Origin: Desulfobacteraceae bacterium
GTDB lineage: Bacteria > Desulfobacterota > Desulfobacteria > Desulfobacterales > Desulfosalsimonadaceae
Assembly (NCBI GenBank): GCA_003597945.1
Contig: QZJS01000040.1
Location: 1 to 44,400, forward strand
DNA length: 44,400 nt
Reading direction: 5' to 3'
Part shown: positions 34,297 to 41,790 of the stretch, piece by piece
How the letters are laid out: every line of letters begins with the position of its first letter
Numbering within the stretch: position 1 is the first letter of the stretch
Notes under the pieces: generated by a model
The model's database searches: none
What the model saw: only the letters and a program-made list of their open reading frames with translations
Told to the model about the DNA's origin: nothing
Translations under genes and position numbers: made by a program

Positions 34297-36026
34297 ATCA
34301 GCGGATGCGCGCCTATCCGGGCCGGCCATTGATATTCATCTCCCCGGACCGTCTCCTGGATGGACAGCCGCGTATACGTATTAATAGAAGCATAGTTGCC
34401 CAGAAAATGATCCAGGATGCTGCCGAAAAGGAAAAAATCTCCAAAACCCGAAAAATGGTCCAGCCGGGCTTTCATCAGTATATCCTGACCGCGCATCATC
34501 ACACCGTTAACCAGCCGGTCGGAACCTTTTGCAGCAACGCGTTGAATACCTGAAATACGTTTTTGATTGGCGATAAAGGCGCTTTTGTCGCGCGTTTCTT
34601 CAAAATTATACAGTTCCAGAATGGTTTTCAGGTTCTCCGCGTTTGAAAGGGAGAGGTAATTGAGCGAGAGATGAGAAAGCAACCGCCACAGCAGGTTTTT
34701 GCCAAGGGGCGGGAGAATATTATTTGTCGGCGGCGTGATATTCTTGAAAGTCACCAGCTCGGGAGAGGTGCTGGTGGGCTGGGAAATATCGCCCGTTTGA
34801 AGCCCTTCGGGCAGGTTGGCGTTGGTGCATTGAATTTTTGGGGAAATAATTTCCGTTTTATTCAACCCGGCCCCGGGCGGATAGCTAAAGGACAGATAAA
34901 CATCCAGCCCGGAATTTACCGGCGAATGCCGCAGACGTGAATAATAAACCGGGTCAGTGGAATGGGCGGCGGAAAACATGTCAAACGGAGAATATGTTTT
35001 TTCCTTAGCCGTGCCCTGAACAAATCCGGTCACTTTTTCCACGGAATAGACCTGATAATGCCGCTTATCCTGACCCGATGGACGGACCAGATAGTCTCTT
35101 CGCCGGTGATCGAGGCGGATAGGATCGGCTTCATTGGGGAAAACATTGACGGCAGGTGATGCGCACAGAGAAAAACTTGATTTATGAATCCTGGGCAGCG
35201 GCGTCGGCAGCTCTTCGAATTCAAACACAATTTCAAACTTATTGCCGCTGCCCCGGTTTTTCCATCGCTCCCACCCGAAAAGATCCAGAAAAAGAAATTT
35301 GGACGGGAGCACAAAGTATTCCTGAAGAATGCGAAACCCGGGAAAAGAATTCGACGGATAAGGGAGAAGACTTTCGTTATTTGAAAATCCCCCTGGCCGC
35401 AGATCATCCGTCGACAATAAAGCCGACGTGCCGCCTTCAAGGGGCGTGATAATAATCTGCCGCAGCTTTCGCAGCATCAGCAGATAAAGATCCGCCGCGC
35501 TTGAAAAATCACCGGCCAGAAAAAAACGCAGATGACCGGGATTCCAGTCAGAAAGCAACGGTCCGGTTATCTCCATCTGGACCGATATTGCCGGCGGACG
35601 TCCGGCGGATTCCCTGAAATAAGCATCCATCAGCCTGACGGGATGGACATCCACGTCATAGCGGGTCTGAAAAAGACACGGCGTGCCGTCTACCGGAACA
35701 GACGCGACATGAACACCGGCCGGAATTTTTAACGACTGCTTGAGGGACGGTTTGGGAGCGAACTCCATAATCGTTGCCGAAGGCACGGGACGCAGATAAT
35801 GGGGCCAGATCAGATGGACCAGTTCATGGATGATTTCCGGAAACTCGTCATCAAGTTTTTGTCGCAGCAGGGCCGTTAAAAAGGCCACTCCTTCCAGAAG
35901 CCGTTCCACGTCCGGATCAGACGACGGCCCGCTCAGCATGGGCGCAACGGCAGGATGGGCTTCTGAAAATTCCGCCCCCAGCTCTTTTAAATAACTGATT
36001 TCCTGTTGGAAATATCGATTCAGCAA
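34293..36026 (-). CDS. tssF: T6SS baseplate subunit TssF
   Basis: The 577-residue protein matches TssF (VasA/ImpG). It starts RYFQQEISYLKELGAEFSEAHP, then DPDVERLLEGVAFLTALLRQKLDDEFPEI-type motifs, VHLIWPHYLRPVPS, and later SFPGFRILQEYFVLPSKFLFLDL. TssF is the main wedge component contacting TssG and the spike. The start codon is TTG, 3 bases after the tssE stop, with an AGGGG ribosome site inside tssE. It ends in an ATGA overlap with tssG. The family length is about 580-620 residues. Confidence 0.96.
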   Translation of the reverse strand: MLNRYFQQEISYLKELGAEFSEAHPAVAPMLSGPSSDPDVERLLEGVAFLTALLRQKLDDEFPEIIHELVHLIWPHYLRPVPSATIMEFAPKPSLKQSLKIPAGVHVASVPVDGTPCLFQTRYDVDVHPVRLMDAYFRESAGRPPAISVQMEITGPLLSDWNPGHLRFFLAGDFSSAADLYLLMLRKLRQIIITPLEGGTSALLSTDDLRPGGFSNNESLLPYPSNSFPGFRILQEYFVLPSKFLFLDLFGWERWKNRGSGNKFEIVFEFEELPTPLPRIHKSSFSLCASPAVNVFPNEADPIRLDHRRRDYLVRPSGQDKRHYQVYSVEKVTGFVQGTAKEKTYSPFDMFSAAHSTDPVYYSRLRHSPVNSGLDVYLSFSYPPGAGLNKTEIISPKIQCTNANLPEGLQTGDISQPTSTSPELVTFKNITPPTNNILPPLGKNLLWRLLSHLSLNYLSLSNAENLKTILELYNFEETRDKSAFIANQKRISGIQRVAAKGSDRLVNGVMMRGQDILMKARLDHFSGFGDFFLFGSILDHFLGNYASINTYTRLSIQETVRGDEYQWPARIGAHPLI

Positions 36027-36029
36027 ACC

Positions 36030-36443
36030 CTATCCCCTGATGCTGATTTTGCCGTCAGATCCCATCTGGCTCTCAAATACCACCGGGTGATCCTGGTATT
36101 CTCCGGCCAGTCTGGCGATAATCTGGAAGTTCAATGAGAGAACGTCATCCTCCCGGGGCACGAATTTAACCCGCACGGATTTTAACCGGGGTTCGTATTT
36201 GATAATGGTTTGCCGAAGGGATTTTTCGACATCCCGAAGGCTTGCCGGATATCCGCGCAAATATTCCGTTAAGTCCGGCATTCCGTAATCTTCGGCAATC
36301 TGGACCCCGCCCTGCCGGGTATTGAGCACTCTCACCAGATGCCTTAACACGGACGCGATAATTTTTTTCGGATCTTCCGTGGTGCTCCGGTCCGGCTGTT
36401 TTTCCCGCAACCGGATGCGTTCGATCAGCCGCTCTTCTCTCAT
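36030..36443 (-). CDS. tssE: T6SS baseplate subunit TssE (gp25-like)
   Basis: The 137-residue protein matches the gp25/TssE lysozyme-like wedge family: IASVLRHLVRVLNTRQGGVQIAEDYGMPDL-type start (about 30-60), then LRQTIIKYEPRL and VLSLNFQIIARL. It starts sheath polymerisation at the baseplate. Its ATG follows hcp by 30 bases and its stop is 3 bases from tssF. The leader to residue 20 is basic and Glu-rich (RLIERIRLREKQ), as usual. Confidence 0.95.
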   Translation of the reverse strand: MREERLIERIRLREKQPDRSTTEDPKKIIASVLRHLVRVLNTRQGGVQIAEDYGMPDLTEYLRGYPASLRDVEKSLRQTIIKYEPRLKSVRVKFVPREDDVLSLNFQIIARLAGEYQDHPVVFESQMGSDGKISIRG

Positions 36444-36473
36444 TTTGTTTCCAGACGATGTGGGCTGCCACTT

Positions 36474-36989
36474 TTAGGCACCCGGCGTTCTCCAGTCGTC
36501 ATGCCCCGAGGTGCCGGCGACTTCATGGGTCCAGGTAATTCTCCGGTAAGAGAATGAAACATCTTCCAGATGAGTAAACGATGCCATGCCGGGATCCTGG
36601 CAGTTCGGCATGCGGGCCCTGATATTGGTGATGATGGCATCTTCCAGGGCAATGGTAAAGTAATGTTCCGGGGTCCCGCTGGTACTGGTGCGGTACCACT
36701 TGATTTCGCAAGTTGTAAGCCGTTCTCCTGTTGTCAGGGCGGCATACAGGAGCGGTGAGCTTTTATCAAATACCTTGGTGATAGTCAGCGGCCTATGCAC
36801 GCGCTGCCCGGTGGGCTGACCGCTTTGCGGATCAGTGGGAACCGTCACCGTATGATCAAATGCCTGCACCAGAATTTCATCTTCATGCCCTTCCTGGTAT
36901 GTGTTTCCCACACTGTCCTCGGTAAACGCGCCGCTGGTGATGGGCCCCTGACTTGAACCTTCAATGCTCATAAAACATGGTGTCGGCAT
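36474..36989 (-). CDS. hcp: Hcp tube protein (TssD)
   Basis: The 171-residue protein matches Hcp: PCFMSIEGSSQGPITSGAF, then DEILVQAFDHTVTVP, HRPLTITKVFDKSSPLLYAAL and a C-terminal strand HLEDVSFSYRRITWTHEVAG. Hexameric rings stack to form the ejected tube and can carry small effectors. A very strong AAAAAAGGAGG ribosome site lies before the ATG, fitting its high expected expression. There is no C-terminal effector extension beyond the short tail (DDWRTPGA). Confidence 0.97.
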   Translation of the reverse strand: MPTPCFMSIEGSSQGPITSGAFTEDSVGNTYQEGHEDEILVQAFDHTVTVPTDPQSGQPTGQRVHRPLTITKVFDKSSPLLYAALTTGERLTTCEIKWYRTSTSGTPEHYFTIALEDAIITNIRARMPNCQDPGMASFTHLEDVSFSYRRITWTHEVAGTSGHDDWRTPGA

Positions 36990-37046
36990 GGCGTCTCCTC
37001 CTTTTTTGGGTTATGGATCATGCATCATGAAACAAATAATGCCGGC

Positions 37047-37064
37047 CTGCCTGTTCTCAGGCAG
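37047..37064 (-). promoter_or_regulatory. Stem-loop in the tssC-hcp intergenic leader
   Basis: A 7-base-pair GC-rich stem CTGCCTG/CAGGCAG closes a TTCT/AGAA loop, about 60 bases upstream of the hcp start. Without a T run it is not a classical terminator. It may set the hcp transcript's 5' end or protect it, helping raise Hcp over its neighbours. Confidence 0.45.
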
Positions 37065-37119
37065 AACCTTTTTCACAGGCATCTTCCTGATTATTTCATA
37101 AAGAGATGTAAAACCCGCC

Positions 37120-38607
37120 TTACTCCTTATCCAGTTTGCCAACAAGGGAAAGGGTAAAACTGGCGCCCATATACTTAAAATGAGGTCTCACTTTCAACCC
37201 CACCCGGTACCATCCGGGTTCGCCTTCCACGTCTTCCACCGAAACCTGGGCCTGGCGGAGAGGTCTTCTGCTTCTTACCGCCGGACTCGGATTATCCTGG
37301 TCCGCCACATACTGCCGGATCCATTGATTGAGTTCCCTGTCAAGATCGCTGCGTTCCTTCCAGGTCCCGATGTTTTCCCTCTGGATGACTTTAAGATAGT
37401 GGGCCAGCCGGTTGATCACCAGCATGTATGGGAGCTGCAATCCCAGTTTGTAATTTAATTCGGCTTCCTTGCCCTCCTTGCTGATGCCGAAATTTTTGGC
37501 CTTCTGCACGGAGTTGGCGGAAAAGAAAGCGGCGTTGTCACTCCCCTTGCGCATCGTAAGACCAATAAAACCTTCTTCGGCCAGCTCGAATTCCCGGCGT
37601 TCGGAGAGCAGCACTTCTGTGGGGATCTTGGTCTGAACGGCGCCCATGGCTTCGTATTGATGCAGCGGCAGGTCTTCCACGGCGCCGCCGCCCATGGGCC
37701 CGATAATATTGGCGCACCACCGGTACTTGGCAAAGCTGTCCGTGAGCCGGGAGGCAAAGGTAAACGCGGTGTTTCCCCACAGATAATCCTCATGACTGGC
37801 GGATACGTTTTCCACATAGTTAAATGCCTTGACCGGCTGAGTATCCGGCCCGTAGGGAAGGCGGAGGGAAAACCGGGGCAGGGTCAGAGCCACATATCTC
37901 GCGTCTTCACTTTCCCGGAAAGACTGCCATTTGGTGTACTGGGGCCCTTCAAATATTGATTTGAGGTCCTTTAGCTGGGGCAGGCCGAGATAATCATCCA
38001 CCCCGAAAAATCCGGGACCGGCCGCGGCAACAAAGGGCGCGTGGGCCATGGCCGCCACGCTGGCGATGTTTTGCAGCAGCTTGATATCCTGGGGTCCCGG
38101 CCCGAAATCGTAATTTCCGATCATGGCCCCATAAGGCTTGCCGCCGAACTGGCCGTATTCCGCCGTGTACACGGTTTTATACAGACCGGACTTGGGGATT
38201 TCCGGCGCGTCCTCAAAATCTTCAAGCAAATCATCTTTGCTGACATTTAATATCTCAATTTTGATATTTTCCCTGAAATCCGTTTTATCCACCAGATATT
38301 TCAGGGACCGCCACGCGGATTCGAGTTTCTGAAACTGCCGGTTGTGCAAAATCGCATCCAGTTGAAGACTGAGCTTGTTGTCTATCTCGGCGATCATTTC
38401 ATCCACATCGGCCTTGGACACCTTGTCCACTTTTTTGCCGGGTTCGATAAGCTGGGCGATCAGGGCTTCAACGCCTTTTCTGGCCAGACCATACGATTCA
38501 TCGCTGGGTTTGAGTTTGGTCGCCTGGACGATATCTTCCAGAAGGGACGGCTGCGCTTCCGTTGTTTTTTCAGCGCCGGAAACACTCTGTTCTTGTTCTT
38601 CAGGCAT
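37120..38607 (-). CDS. tssC: T6SS contractile sheath large subunit TssC
   Basis: The 495-residue protein has the TssC hallmarks: FQKLESAWRSLKYLVDKTDF, then LFEDFEDAPEIPKSGLYK-type segment, FSLRLPYGPDTQPVKAFNY, and a C-terminal region (YMLVINRLAHYLKVIQREN; RRPLRQAQVSVEDVEGEPG) ending FTLSLVGKLDKE. It pairs with TssB to form the sheath and carries the ClpV-accessible surface with it. It follows tssB by 14 bases with a good AGGAGG-type site. Confidence 0.97.
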   Translation of the reverse strand: MPEEQEQSVSGAEKTTEAQPSLLEDIVQATKLKPSDESYGLARKGVEALIAQLIEPGKKVDKVSKADVDEMIAEIDNKLSLQLDAILHNRQFQKLESAWRSLKYLVDKTDFRENIKIEILNVSKDDLLEDFEDAPEIPKSGLYKTVYTAEYGQFGGKPYGAMIGNYDFGPGPQDIKLLQNIASVAAMAHAPFVAAAGPGFFGVDDYLGLPQLKDLKSIFEGPQYTKWQSFRESEDARYVALTLPRFSLRLPYGPDTQPVKAFNYVENVSASHEDYLWGNTAFTFASRLTDSFAKYRWCANIIGPMGGGAVEDLPLHQYEAMGAVQTKIPTEVLLSERREFELAEEGFIGLTMRKGSDNAAFFSANSVQKAKNFGISKEGKEAELNYKLGLQLPYMLVINRLAHYLKVIQRENIGTWKERSDLDRELNQWIRQYVADQDNPSPAVRSRRPLRQAQVSVEDVEGEPGWYRVGLKVRPHFKYMGASFTLSLVGKLDKE

Positions 38608-38621
38608 ACGATCCTCCTTTG

Positions 38622-39110
38622 TTATTCTTCTTGAACGCCGAGTTCTTTCAGCAATTGCTCCCGGACCGCCTCATCCTTGACCAGTTCCTGTACCTTTTTC
38701 CGGAATGCCGGGACATTGCTCAGGGGCCCTTTGAGTGCGGTCAGGGCTTCCCTTAATTCCAGCAGTTTTTTGAGCTCCGGCGTTTTTCTGGCAATGGCCT
38801 CGGGCTCAAAGTCTTTGATGGATTCAAAATTGAGATTCACGCTCAGCTCATCATCCGGCTCCCCTGAAACTTTATTGGGAACCGTCAGGCTCAGGCCGAT
38901 ATTTTGCTCCTTCAGGACTTCATTAAAATTATCTTTATCTATATTGATGGGTTCCCGCTCCTCAAGCATCCGGTCATCAGGGCTTTGCGTAAAGTCCCCC
39001 ATTACCAGAATCCGCAGCGGAAGTTCGACTTCTTCCTTGGCGTCTCCGGTAGCCGGCCGATAGACAATGTTAACCCTTTCTTTCGGGGCAACAGATGCTT
39101 CTTTTGCCAT
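38622..39110 (-). CDS. tssB: T6SS contractile sheath small subunit TssB
   Basis: The 162-residue protein is a standard TssB: RVNIVYRPATGDAKEEVELP, LRILVMGDFTQSPDDRMLEE and INIDKDNFNEVLKEQNI, then LNFESIKDFEPEAIARKTPE and a C-terminal helix carrying the ClpV-interaction segment. It pairs with TssC to form the sheath. The gene precedes tssC with 14 bases between and follows tssA by 70 bases. A GGGGG-type ribosome site is present. Confidence 0.96.
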   Translation of the reverse strand: MAKEASVAPKERVNIVYRPATGDAKEEVELPLRILVMGDFTQSPDDRMLEEREPINIDKDNFNEVLKEQNIGLSLTVPNKVSGEPDDELSVNLNFESIKDFEPEAIARKTPELKKLLELREALTALKGPLSNVPAFRKKVQELVKDEAVREQLLKELGVQEE

Positions 39111-39180
39111 TAGATCCCCCTTTCTGTTTTCGGTTTATTGATTTCACGATTATCTTCCATGATACTGTCCGAAAAAGCCT

Positions 39181-40818
39181 CTATTTGCCTATTCTTATCG
39201 CTTCAACCGGATCAATTTTCGCGATACGCATCAAGACTTCCGCCGCCTTATTTTTAAATTGATTTTCAGTAAAAGAAGCGTATCCGGACCAGACGGTCAA
39301 CAGCACGTTTAATGCGAGCTTGGGATCCCACGCTTCCAGCCGGAATTGATCCACATCATCAATCATCAACTCAAGATGAGGCAGGGCCAGCGACTTTTTA
39401 TCCGACCCCAGAAGAATTCGGCACAAAGCCATGCGCCATAAAAGTGATTCCTTTTGTGAGGCGCAATGGGAAAGCTCCGCATGAATAAGTCCGACCGCTT
39501 CGGCCGTCTGCATCTTTTTTACAAAATCCTGCGCTTTATTTATGGTCGCCGACATCTTATCCGCGGTTTCCGCGTCCTGGCCGCCGTCCGGGAATGAAAT
39601 TCGTTCCACGGAAGCGGCGGGGCCACCCAGGGAAAGATTTCCAATCCACTGCCTGGTTTCCGGACCGGCAAAAGGGGTGCCGTCTGAAAAAGCCAGCCGG
39701 TCCAGCCCTTTCAGGCGGTGAAACAAAAATGCTGTTTCATCGCAAACCACGTTATGCGCGCTGATATATTCCTCTCCCAGATTAATCAACGCTTCAGCCG
39801 CAAACCGGTTTAAATCAAACCAGAAAATAAACTGCGACACCTTATATTCAGCCGCTCTGAGCAGAAACTGCCAGCTTTTGTTGGTTCTCAGATCCATGAT
39901 ATTTTGCAATTCATGGGGCGGCGGCGGCGGCACCTGGGTTTTATCGCCCACCACCGGCGGCAGAGCGGACACTTTGGACCAGGCTTCAATCCGCCGGTAT
40001 CGGTATGCGGATGCGTCTTTGGAATTTTCTTCAAAAAGCAGAGACGCTCCCTGCCGAAAGCTCTTCAGTCCCTGCTGAATTATTTTTCGTGGATCATTTT
40101 CAGAGGCGCTTTTTTTCGGCTCTTCAACCGGTTTTTGAGATGCCGGAAGAGATACACCCGCTCTTGCCGCGGCAGACGACTGAATTTCAGAAAGCGTTTC
40201 CCGCGTTTTTGCAAAAGACGCGTTATCTTCCTGATGATCTTCACGAAGAGGATACGATGCTGAGCTTTGTTCGGCTTTATCCGCGCCTTCAGAAAGTCTT
40301 TTCACCTGACGCTCAATGGGGGTGAAGAGCGGCGGTTCCGGCAGTGCTTCCCCTAAAAAAGAAGTGAGCCCCTCAAGATGTTGTCTGATATCTTCCCATT
40401 TATTGTCACCCGATCCTCCGGCCGCGATCCCTTCGAGAGCGGATTCGGTTTTCTCGATCCAGAATTCAACAGCGCCCAGGCGGCCCCGCATCCTTTTTTT
40501 GGGGGGAAACATCTGGTCCCAGTACATGGTAACCATGTCGTGCAGAATGCGTAAACCGTCGGCCAGTCCATCTATCCGGCGGATATGGATCTGACTGACG
40601 GCAAAACAGCAGGCAACAAATAAATCCTTGGATTTTTCAGACAGGATTTTGGCGCTGATCTCATGGACCTTTTTCCAGTCCGCACCAGCCAAGGCCGACG
40701 GCGACGACAGTTTGTCGATCTCCGCCTGAAGCAGATCAAACTCGGGTTCATACCGGACATCATAACCCGCCGGCTGATCCGGAGAAATCGGTTCTTTTCC
40801 CAGAGCAAGAAAATCCAT
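39181..40818 (-). CDS. tssA: T6SS assembly protein TssA (ImpA family, long form)
   Basis: The 545-residue protein begins with the ImpA_N motif PAGYDVRYEPEFDLLQAEIDKL (about 17-38) followed by MYWDQMFPPKKRMRGRLGAV-like sequence (about 95-115). A Ser/Ala-rich linker (about 180-240) leads to the C-terminal VasJ-type helical domain (about 260-545; WFDLNRFAAEALINLGEEYI). TssA docks at the baseplate and guides tube and sheath polymerisation. It is preceded by a 225-base gap after tagF, which contains an inverted repeat, so a second promoter may exist here. Confidence 0.93.
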   Translation of the reverse strand: MDFLALGKEPISPDQPAGYDVRYEPEFDLLQAEIDKLSSPSALAGADWKKVHEISAKILSEKSKDLFVACCFAVSQIHIRRIDGLADGLRILHDMVTMYWDQMFPPKKRMRGRLGAVEFWIEKTESALEGIAAGGSGDNKWEDIRQHLEGLTSFLGEALPEPPLFTPIERQVKRLSEGADKAEQSSASYPLREDHQEDNASFAKTRETLSEIQSSAAARAGVSLPASQKPVEEPKKSASENDPRKIIQQGLKSFRQGASLLFEENSKDASAYRYRRIEAWSKVSALPPVVGDKTQVPPPPPHELQNIMDLRTNKSWQFLLRAAEYKVSQFIFWFDLNRFAAEALINLGEEYISAHNVVCDETAFLFHRLKGLDRLAFSDGTPFAGPETRQWIGNLSLGGPAASVERISFPDGGQDAETADKMSATINKAQDFVKKMQTAEAVGLIHAELSHCASQKESLLWRMALCRILLGSDKKSLALPHLELMIDDVDQFRLEAWDPKLALNVLLTVWSGYASFTENQFKNKAAEVLMRIAKIDPVEAIRIGK

Positions 40819-40874
40819 TATTCAAACCTTATGGCAGGACACATGTTTTTAATAATGCTTTGTCCGGGCAGCTC

Positions 40875-40906
40875 GAGAAAGGGCCTTTTCAAAAAGGGCC
40901 TTTCTC
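40875..40906. other. Inverted repeat in the tagF-tssA gap
   Basis: The arms GAGAAAGG and CCTTTCTC pair over 8 bases, then after one G-G mismatch CCTTTT and AAAAGG continue to a short loop. No T run follows in either direction beyond the arms. Most of the gap (40819-41043) is very AT-rich; a sub-operon promoter is possible, but no convincing -35/-10 pair was found. Confidence 0.45.
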
Positions 40907-41043
40907 ATAATCGATTTATAGTATTATTAAATGCTTTAAAAAGCCACAAAAAAATTATTCAACGAAAATCCCTTTGGCTGCCTTTTCCTGCAAACGGAAC
41001 TTGGATTTTAATTAAATAATATAAAAACAATTAGTTAAATTTT

Positions 41044-41790
41044 TCAGGGCGACCAGAGCCGAATAAAATCTTCCGTATTGATCGGCCGGCGAAAAAGGGC
41101 CAGATAATGTTTTTTTTCCGTGCCGCCGATAAAAACAGTTTTGGGAGCTTCTTCAGCATAGGTTTTAGACAACGAACTCCACTTCCCTGCCCGAAAAGAA
41201 TATGCCGGCCCTCCTTTTTCATCCATGGAAATGATCGCCATCTGTTCTTTTAGCAGCGCGCCGGGCGTTTGCTGCGCATTGCTTTCATCAGCGGGCTCCG
41301 GAGAAATCCGGTTCAGCGTGTCTTTAATTTCACCAAACCGCTCCGGGTTATTTTCCGGCGATTTAATAGAAATAATGGCATTTTCCAGATCATGCAGCCC
41401 ATTTAGCCGCCGTGTGGTCAAATATTCAAGGCTTTCCCATAGTTTTTCAAAAAAAACCGGCAGACATTCCCAATTCCGCTCCCATTCCTCCAGAACGCCG
41501 TTCCCGAGAACCAGAAGGGGAAAAGGACGGCCAATGGTATCGTAACTGTCTTTAACAATACCGGCGATCAGTTCTTTTTTTTTAATTCCCCTGGCCCAGA
41601 ATCGCCAGGAACAAATGCCGGCATCATGTCCGCTGCGTTTGGAAACCTCGCCATACCCTTTCTGCATCCAGTTCTCCAGAGCATCAAGCGCCGGCATAAA
41701 ATTGCCGATTTTAAAATAATCCTTTACCACCGGATGCTTTCCGCATATACCCCATTGCCATTTTTTATTAAGCCCGCCTATTCCCAGCAT
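41044..41790 (-). CDS. tagF: T6SS-associated regulator TagF
   Basis: The 248-residue protein matches TagF/ImpM: WGICGKHPVVKDYFKIG (about 15-31), then LDALENWMQKGY, WRFWARGIKKKELIAG and IGRPFPLLVLGNG. TagF represses T6SS post-translationally by working against the Fha-based activation pathway, which fits the kinase and FHA genes in the left arm. Its ATG lies 13 bases inside the end of tssM, so translation is coupled. The C-terminal third is divergent and may hold a distinct helical domain. Confidence 0.92.
   Translation of the reverse strand: MLGIGGLNKKWQWGICGKHPVVKDYFKIGNFMPALDALENWMQKGYGEVSKRSGHDAGICSWRFWARGIKKKELIAGIVKDSYDTIGRPFPLLVLGNGVLEEWERNWECLPVFFEKLWESLEYLTTRRLNGLHDLENAIISIKSPENNPERFGEIKDTLNRISPEPADESNAQQTPGALLKEQMAIISMDEKGGPAYSFRAGKWSSLSKTYAEEAPKTVFIGGTEKKHYLALFRRPINTEDFIRLWSP

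Noticed and set aside
34297-34329. Upstream ATG for tssG
   Set aside because: It lies deep inside tssF, whereas the ATG at 34296 gives the usual ATGA overlap and the right family start.
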